Shown piece by piece: positions 58,611 through 64,000 of a DNA stretch of 64,000 nt. Position 1 is the first letter of the stretch; each line of letters begins with the position of its first letter. Below the pieces are notes generated by a model. That model was not told the DNA's origin. It worked only from the letters and a program-made list of their open reading frames with translations, and searched no databases. Origin of the DNA: Thalassotalea ponticola (lineage in GTDB: Bacteria; Pseudomonadota; Gammaproteobacteria; Enterobacterales; Alteromonadaceae); assembly GCF_041379045.1 (NCBI RefSeq), contig NZ_CP166871.1:1798001-1862000 (forward strand), given 5' to 3'. The position numbers and the translations under genes are program-made.

Positions 58611-61046
58611 TTAGCCAACGCTGGCGTTGCGCACCGTTGCAGCGGGCAAGGTAAAATCTTGAGGCTGTCTGGTTCTGGAATTGTTCGCTGTGATATGCTG
58701 CTTGGCCGATAGTTTTTTACGCGGTTGTTTGCTGTTTTGGGTGAAATACCCCTTAGAACGACGCAACCAGCGAGCAAACTCCTGGGCAGGCATCGGACGG
58801 CTAATAAAGTAGCCTTGTGCTTTTTCACAATGGTGCTCTAGTAGCCATTTAAGCGTTTCTTCATCTTCAACGCCTTCAGCGACAACAACCAGGCCCAATT
58901 TGTGAGCCAACTCCAAGGTCGAACGGACAATCATTTGATCGGTGCTGTCACTGACCACATTATGGATGAAGCAACGATCGATTTTTAACTCCTCCACCGT
59001 CAAACTTTTCAGCTTAGCCAGTGATGAATACCCGGTGCCGTAATCGTCAATAGATAGGCAAATGCCTTGCTCTTTTAGCAATTGGATATTCTCCATGGCG
59101 TTTGAATTTTCATCGATAAAGGCGTTTTCGGTGATTTCTAAAATCAACGCACTAGCAAGATTATTCTGATTAATGACAATGTCGATCAACTCATCGCAAA
59201 AATCCCGATCAACCAGATTACAAGGGGATATATTGACGCTGATTTTAATATCTAGCCCTTGTTTACGCCAGCCCAAGTATTGGGCAATCGCATGTTTGAC
59301 CACCCATATGCTCAGCGCCTTCATTTGACCGGTTTGTTCGATATTGTGCATAAAGCGATCGGGTTTTAACAAACCGTGTACCGGATGTTGCCAACGAACT
59401 AGCGCTTCGACTTCATCAATGCGGTTATCGGCCAAATTTAACTTGGGTTGAAAATGTAACACAAATTCATCGCTTTCGAGTGCTGGCTTGACGCGACTGA
59501 GTAGTTGCAGTCTGTCTAGGGTATTTAAATCTATTTGATCATCGTAAATTTGGTAAGGAACATTCATCCGTTTAGCCAGTTGCATCGCCGAGTCCACTTC
59601 TTTGAGGATCTGACCGGCATTAACCTGACCTTTTGCCACCGTAACACCGGCATGCGCTTGAATATGTAGAGCAATGTTTTGCACCACAAACGATGCTTCA
59701 ACTTTGCGAATTAACTTGTTAATACAAGGCTCGATTTGACTGGACTGACAGTTTGGAAACACCACGATAAAGCCATTACCAGAGGTTTTATAAAGCGGAA
59801 CATGCAATTGCTTTAAGCGATGAGCCACTTCACAAATCACTTCATCCCCGACCTTATGCCCCAAGGTATCATTGATTTGTGACAACCGACAGATACTAAT
59901 TTGGCTGACTACCAAAGCGCCCTGTTCGCTTTTCATATCGCGATAAAACTGATTGCGATTGGGTATTTGGGTCAAATGGTCGTAATAGGCTTGGCGCGAT
60001 ATTTCTCGTTCGCGTTGATGAATTGCGTTTTGCATCGTGTCGAGTTGCTTAGCCAGTAAGTTGAGTTCTTTACTTTTTCCGACATCGACGTGACTTTCGT
60101 ACTCACCCTTAGCAATTGCCTTGCTAAAACGCAGTAAGCGGGTCAACGGTTGCGTAACAATAATTGCGATATAGTAGGCTGCTACTAACGATAATGCGCA
60201 CATAACGAGGATCATCAGTATCAACCCCGCGCTGTCTTTGCTCACTGCGCCAATTAAACTGGCTCGGGTACGATAGGTTGTTACAATAAGCGAGCTTTCA
60301 TTGACATTCCCCAACGGATAACTCGAATACACCAAATCGTAGTCATCGACATGCGCTATTGGCGCGAACCCCTCTAGCCGCCTGTTGCCTCGTTCACTTT
60401 TTGCGATCCAACGCCACTGACCATGCTCTACCATGCCAATACCGACGTGAAAGCTGATTAGTTTTTCGAGTTCATCAACTAATCGTTGGTCAATTTTATA
60501 GCCAAAACTGACGTAACCGATCAGCTTGCCTTGATCATTAACTGGCGATAACACTAACTGGTACAGATTGTCCTGATACAGCCAAAAGTGAGTTTGGCTT
60601 TGCTGACTTAACCAGTTTCGATGTTCAAACTGCTCACCGATTTGTTGGCCCAATACTGTTTTGGCTTGTTCGCCTTGAGCATCTGTTGTTAACAGTTGGC
60701 CAATAACCCGCGCATTGCCATCTAGCGCCATAGCAATATCAGCTTCGATGCGCTGACGGTGATTATCGAGGGACAGTAAAATGCGACGCTCATCCGCAGA
60801 AAATGCATTTTTTAGATCCGAATCTTTAGCGACTGTTTCAGCAAACGCCAAAGTGTAATAACTGCGATTTTCCAGTTCGTTTTGTAGCAGTGTTTCGGCT
60901 CTGAGAAGTTGTAACTTAAGTTGTTGCTCTTCTAGGCGTTTATTCGCTAGATAGGTGGTATACAAAGAAACCCCTTGCACGGTTAACAAAAGTACCACCA
61001 CTAAAAACACGATATTTTTGCGAAGACTGTCGAATTGCAATGCCAT
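58611..61046 (-). CDS. Membrane EAL phosphodiesterase with degenerate GGDEF domain
   Basis: A predicted c-di-GMP phosphodiesterase in the inner membrane. Of 811 residues, a first helix (about 11-30), a periplasmic sensor region (about 31-270), a second helix and a HAMP segment (about 275-350) precede the GGDEF-like domain. Its active motif is SGNGF, so it is unlikely to make c-di-GMP. The EAL domain is intact: EALVRW, NISPCN, EITENAF, DDYGTGYSS, KIDRCFI, AEGVED, QGYFISRPM. A basic tail of about 50 residues follows. The degenerate GGDEF could serve as a GTP sensor, as in some relatives. It stands alone; its ligand is unknown. Confidence 0.92.
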   Translation of the reverse strand: MALQFDSLRKNIVFLVVVLLLTVQGVSLYTTYLANKRLEEQQLKLQLLRAETLLQNELENRSYYTLAFAETVAKDSDLKNAFSADERRILLSLDNHRQRIEADIAMALDGNARVIGQLLTTDAQGEQAKTVLGQQIGEQFEHRNWLSQQSQTHFWLYQDNLYQLVLSPVNDQGKLIGYVSFGYKIDQRLVDELEKLISFHVGIGMVEHGQWRWIAKSERGNRRLEGFAPIAHVDDYDLVYSSYPLGNVNESSLIVTTYRTRASLIGAVSKDSAGLILMILVMCALSLVAAYYIAIIVTQPLTRLLRFSKAIAKGEYESHVDVGKSKELNLLAKQLDTMQNAIHQREREISRQAYYDHLTQIPNRNQFYRDMKSEQGALVVSQISICRLSQINDTLGHKVGDEVICEVAHRLKQLHVPLYKTSGNGFIVVFPNCQSSQIEPCINKLIRKVEASFVVQNIALHIQAHAGVTVAKGQVNAGQILKEVDSAMQLAKRMNVPYQIYDDQIDLNTLDRLQLLSRVKPALESDEFVLHFQPKLNLADNRIDEVEALVRWQHPVHGLLKPDRFMHNIEQTGQMKALSIWVVKHAIAQYLGWRKQGLDIKISVNISPCNLVDRDFCDELIDIVINQNNLASALILEITENAFIDENSNAMENIQLLKEQGICLSIDDYGTGYSSLAKLKSLTVEELKIDRCFIHNVVSDSTDQMIVRSTLELAHKLGLVVVAEGVEDEETLKWLLEHHCEKAQGYFISRPMPAQEFARWLRRSKGYFTQNSKQPRKKLSAKQHITANNSRTRQPQDFTLPAATVRNASVG

Positions 61047-62176
61047 AACGTTAGGCCCCTTCCTTATCGTGTGCTAACTCCTTTAGCGAGGTTGTTACTC
61101 GGCAAAGACGGATAACGTGCGCGCGTTGGCTTAAAGCAAACCACACGGTAACGCCGATGGCTAAAGAGAAGCGAATTATGGACCAACAGTAATTAGAGGA
61201 ACGAGCAGGCAAACGATAATTGTTTAACCAGTTGAAATGAAATAAGCGAGCATCAATAAAATCGGTTGTCAGGATTTGGTGCGACAAACGAATACAGCAA
61301 AAGCAACCCAGTTCAATATCTCTATTGACAGGTTGATCATTGTCATTGTCGATTACTTTCGTCGTTACCAAGCCTATCGCATAATTTTTTTGTTTTTGCG
61401 CATAGGAGGCAGTATTAAGACGCTGCACCCAAACCTCGTTTTTTTTATTATCAGGGGCTATTGTGGCTCATCATTATGGCATCAAGCGTTTGATACTTGT
61501 CGTAAATTGGGTCGTGCTTAAGGTTTTACCCGTTGTTCGCATCCAAATTTTCTAGCACGTTGTCTATATTTACGCCTTGAAAAAACAACCCTAAAGTGAA
61601 CATAAAATAACCAATGTAAAACTAAGCTTAGGATCAAAATAAAAAAAAACAAAAAAAAAATTCAATTATTTCATTATTTTAATCTTCCGGTTAACTTATA
61701 TCTGTCATTTTGTATAACCATACGCGAGTTGCTTTAAGACGAGGTAAATCGTGTGTAAATCATGTAGAATTGGCGTTTTGTATCGCCATCAAGCTAGGTG
61801 GTGTATGACACGCAGCTTTTTAGTTTAGAGCTCTGTTAGTGTGTTCTGAAAACGCTTTGATAACACCAACGCCTGCCTATTGCCAATTGCCAATTGCAGG
61901 CGTTTATCATTGCAATGGAGTACTTGGTGATGGGAGAATAATGGCTACGGTTCTCGGTTGTTTAGCTAGGTGATTTATATTTTGTTAACAGTATCAAACG
62001 CTAAGCTACCTGCACAGGAAAAAACGCTAATGCCATTTTGCAACTAGGCAGATCAATCTTCAAAAGCAAGCGAACAATTGGCCGACAAAAATCGTTGTCA
62101 ACACTGATAAATACGGGCTGTAACGCAATTTGTGACCTATACTCAACAATGGCTCAGAAAGTTTTTTGGAGGGCTT
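61047..62176. other. Long intergenic region, no convincing gene
   Basis: The 1.1 kb has no frame with ordinary coding character. A 125-codon minus-strand frame (61051-61428) ends next to the EAL gene start, but its Cys/Trp/His-rich composition fits no family I know. A very A-rich stretch (about 61639-61680) and a hairpin (AACGCCTGC at 61868-61876 with GCAGGCGTT at 61896-61904, followed by TATC) are visible. The latter contains a short repeat of TTGCCAA. Confidence 0.4.
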
Positions 62177-62383
62177 ATGGCATCGGTTTGGCGTCATCAC
62201 GCAAAGCATTTACAACACTTACTCGCTGACAAAGATGAACTGCAAGCTCATCTATATTTGGAACAATTGATGCTTTTCCCCGTCGATATACAAGACCAGA
62301 TCATCAATGACATTGCCAATCTGCCAACGTGTAGCAGCAAAGACATTGCTGAGATCATTACCTTTTATTCAAACAGAGTATAA
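62177..62383 (+). CDS. Small hypothetical protein
   Basis: Family not recognised. An excellent ribosome site, GGAGGG, ends 3 nt before the ATG at 62177. The 68-residue product MASVWRHHAKHLQHL… is predicted to be helical and cytosolic, with an acidic-hydrophobic middle (LYLEQLMLFPVDIQDQIINDIANL) and one Cys. An in-frame GTG at 62132 would add 15 residues but lacks such a site. It lies between the intergenic region and the convergent uvrB. Confidence 0.55.
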   Translation: MASVWRHHAKHLQHLLADKDELQAHLYLEQLMLFPVDIQDQIINDIANLPTCSSKDIAEIITFYSNRV

Positions 62384-62484
62384 GTAACGAACCGACTATC
62401 CAACGGCGCATGGCTCACGCGCTTCGGCGCGACCTCTTCGTTATGTCTTGTACCTTTAAAGGAAGTATCCGTCTTCAGCAACCG

Positions 62485-62528
62485 ATACTAAGCCTGACAG
62501 ACCACTGACTGTATTTCTGGCTTAGTAT
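62485..62528. terminator. Hairpin between the small ORF and uvrB
   Basis: A perfect 10-bp stem (ATACTAAGCC at 62485-62494 with GGCTTAGTAT at 62519-62528) spans a 24-nt loop. No clean U-run follows. It could end either converging transcript or be an RNA structure of its own. Confidence 0.35.
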
Positions 62529-62616
62529 TGATTTCTCACATCGTTTGGTTACGCGCCAAGTCGAGCAAAGTACTTTACTCGCAATTCCTACACGCAATTT
62601 AAGATGTTGTTTTATA

Positions 62617-64000
62617 TTAGGTGTTTAGTTGCAACTCTCGTAACTTAGCTATCTCATCTCGACATGCTGCAGCTTTTTCAAACTCCAGATTACGCGCGTG
62701 ATCAAACATCTCATTTTCTAAGCTTGCCACTTGCTTATCTATCTGCTCGGTACTCATCGCCGGTTGGTGAGTTTTAGCCTCTGCTACTTGGTTTACCTTA
62801 CCAACACTGGTATCAACGCCCATGATATCTGCAATTTTCTTCACTAGCCCTTTCGGGGTGATACCGTGATTCTCGTTGTAGGCTTGCTGTTTAGCGCGGC
62901 GACGCTCGGTTTCATCGATGGCTTTTTTCATCGAGCGGGTAACAGAGTTAGCGTATAAAATAGCCATACCATTGAGATTACGAGCCGCACGACCTATGGT
63001 TTGTATGAGAGAGCGCTCAGAACGCAAAAAGCCTTCTTTATCGGCATCGAGAATGGCAACTAAGGATACCTCTGGCATATCCAACCCCTCGCGCAATAAG
63101 TTGATACCAATTAGCACGTCAAATTTACCCAAGCGCAAGTCTCGAATAATTTCCATGCGTTCAACCGTATCAACATCAGAGTGCAAGTAACGCGTTTTAA
63201 CGTCATGCTCGCTTAAGTAATCCGTTAAATCCTCTGCCATTCGCTTGGTTAATGTGGTCGCTAACACCCGCTCATTTTTCGTCACGCGAATTTTGATTTC
63301 ACTGAGTAAATCGTCAACCTGAGTATCTACAGGGCGGACCTCAATAACGGGGTCAAGCAAGCCTGTTGGACGCACCACTTGCTCGGCTACTTCGCCACCG
63401 CTTTTGTCTAATTCATAGTCGCTTGGTGTCGCTGAAACATAAATGGTTTGCGGTGCTAGCGCCGTAAATTCGTCGAATTTCATCGGTCGATTGTCTAACG
63501 CCGATGGCAAGCGAAATCCGTATTCGACTAGGTTTTCTTTGCGCGATCTGTCGCCTTTGTACATCGCCCCTAATTGCGGCACGGTGACGTGCGACTCGTC
63601 GATAATCAGCAGACCATCGTCGGGTAAATAATCAAACAAGGTCGGAGGCGCTTCGCCCGGCTGACGCCCGGATAAATAGCGCGAGTAATTTTCAATACCC
63701 GAGCAATAACCGAGTTCGGTCATCATTTCAATGTCAAATTGGGTACGTTGAACAATGCGTTGTTCTTCAATTAATCGATTGTTGTCTTTTAATTGTTGCG
63801 CGCGCTCTTTGAGCTCTATTTTTATCTCTTCCACCGCTTTTAAAATGCGCTCTCGCGGGGTTGCATAGTGAGTTTTTGGGTATACGGTAACACGCGGTAA
63901 CACCGCTTCCACTTCACCGGTTAGAGGATCAAATTGACTGATCCGCTCGACTTCTTCGTCAAACAACTCTACCCGCAAGGCCAATCTGTCTGATTCAGCA
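62617..64000 (-). CDS. uvrB: Excinuclease ABC subunit B (UvrB), C-terminal two thirds
   Basis: UvrB is the damage-verifying helicase of nucleotide excision repair. About 461 codons are visible; the N-terminal part with Walker A and the beta-hairpin lies beyond the window edge, where the frame is still open. Seen here are [32 protein letters not shown]-type switch [18 protein letters not shown], helicase motif [14 protein letters not shown], motif [11 protein letters not shown], and the C-terminal UVR motif ([16 protein letters not shown]). Usual length is about 670. Any LexA box would lie outside the window. Confidence 0.97.
   Translation of the reverse strand, partial: AESDRLALRVELFDEEVERISQFDPLTGEVEAVLPRVTVYPKTHYATPRERILKAVEEIKIELKERAQQLKDNNRLIEEQRIVQRTQFDIEMMTELGYCSGIENYSRYLSGRQPGEAPPTLFDYLPDDGLLIIDESHVTVPQLGAMYKGDRSRKENLVEYGFRLPSALDNRPMKFDEFTALAPQTIYVSATPSDYELDKSGGEVAEQVVRPTGLLDPVIEVRPVDTQVDDLLSEIKIRVTKNERVLATTLTKRMAEDLTDYLSEHDVKTRYLHSDVDTVERMEIIRDLRLGKFDVLIGINLLREGLDMPEVSLVAILDADKEGFLRSERSLIQTIGRAARNLNGMAILYANSVTRSMKKAIDETERRRAKQQAYNENHGITPKGLVKKIADIMGVDTSVGKVNQVAEAKTHQPAMSTEQIDKQVASLENEMFDHARNLEFEKAAACRDEIAKLRELQLNT

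Noticed and set aside
61051..61428. Minus-strand 125-codon frame next to the EAL gene
   Set aside because: Composition rich in Cys, Trp and His, no recognised motif, GTG start without a ribosome site. I considered a LapG-like protease but found none of its catalytic motifs.
61710..61724. Possible third copy of the dispersed repeat (complement contains CGTATGGTTAT)
   Set aside because: Only about 11-12 bases agree and the flanks do not align with copies A and B.
1..64000. CRISPR arrays, prophage genes, toxin-antitoxin pairs, rRNA
   Set aside because: None seen: no regularly spaced repeats, no phage structural genes and no rRNA segments on reading both strands.

Overview
The window is a gammaproteobacterial chromosome segment, most likely from a marine Alteromonadales member near Colwellia/Thalassotalea. 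This is inferred from the rlmE-ftsH-folP-glmM-tpiA-secG-tRNA-Leu ... rimP-nusA-infB-rbfA-truB-rpsO-pnp backbone, a TonB-dependent receptor, SOS-type imuAB-dnaE2 and protein similarity. No 16S gene or species marker is present. Both edges cut genes: pnp on the left and uvrB on the right.

Region 1 (1-8.1 kb, minus strand) is the nusA/infB translation-transcription operon: rimP (TTG start), nusA, infB, rbfA, truB, rpsO and the start of pnp. It has terminator-like hairpins before rimP, between infB and rbfA, and after rpsO.

Region 2 (8.3-20.9 kb) is an accessory block between rimP and tRNA-Leu(GAG), which are neighbours in many relatives. It reads as a locus for extracellular polyhydroxybutyrate or 3-hydroxybutyrate oligomers. 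It holds a D-3-hydroxybutyrate dehydrogenase with all the signature substrate residues, a secreted PHB-depolymerase-type esterase, a TonB receptor, a CrbS/CrbR-like two-component pair (SSS-transporter hybrid kinase and LuxR-type regulator), an MFS transporter and an HSL-type hydrolase. Three upstream regions of this locus, and no others I noticed, carry a TACTA-N3-TAGTA-like inverted repeat, a candidate operator. The block ends in insertion-sequence debris: an IS3 relic and an internally deleted IS256-family element with intact 8-bp target duplications.

Region 3 (20.9-33 kb) returns to the backbone (tRNA-Leu, secG, tpiA, glmM, folP, ftsH, rlmE, yhbY). It is followed by a small outer-membrane-like protein, a DEDD exonuclease/Na-Pi transporter pair, a cation/proton antiporter, a DUF1294 protein and a hypothetical gene.

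Region 4 (33-38.6 kb) is the damage-inducible mutasome operon imuA-imuB-dnaE2 with a LexA box over its promoter. A second LexA box at 54.09 kb lies between divergent polB and dinG. uvrB closes the window.

Region 5 (39-48.8 kb) is a nucleoside salvage and catabolism cluster: udp, add, deoD, deoB, udk, nupC-type transporter, deoC and tdk. DUF2750 and aroG lie inside it, and no deoA was seen. Nucleosides enter through the transporter, are split by Udp/DeoD, and the sugar passes through DeoB and DeoC to central metabolism. Udk and Tdk rescue pyrimidine nucleosides.

Region 6 (48.9-64 kb) holds nhaA, metC, polB, dinG, a TauE/SafE permease, divergent queE/queC for queuosine, an EAL protein with a degenerate GGDEF domain, a small ORF and partial uvrB. 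A dispersed intergenic repeat occurs twice (28.5 and 43.5 kb), both times between convergent gene ends.
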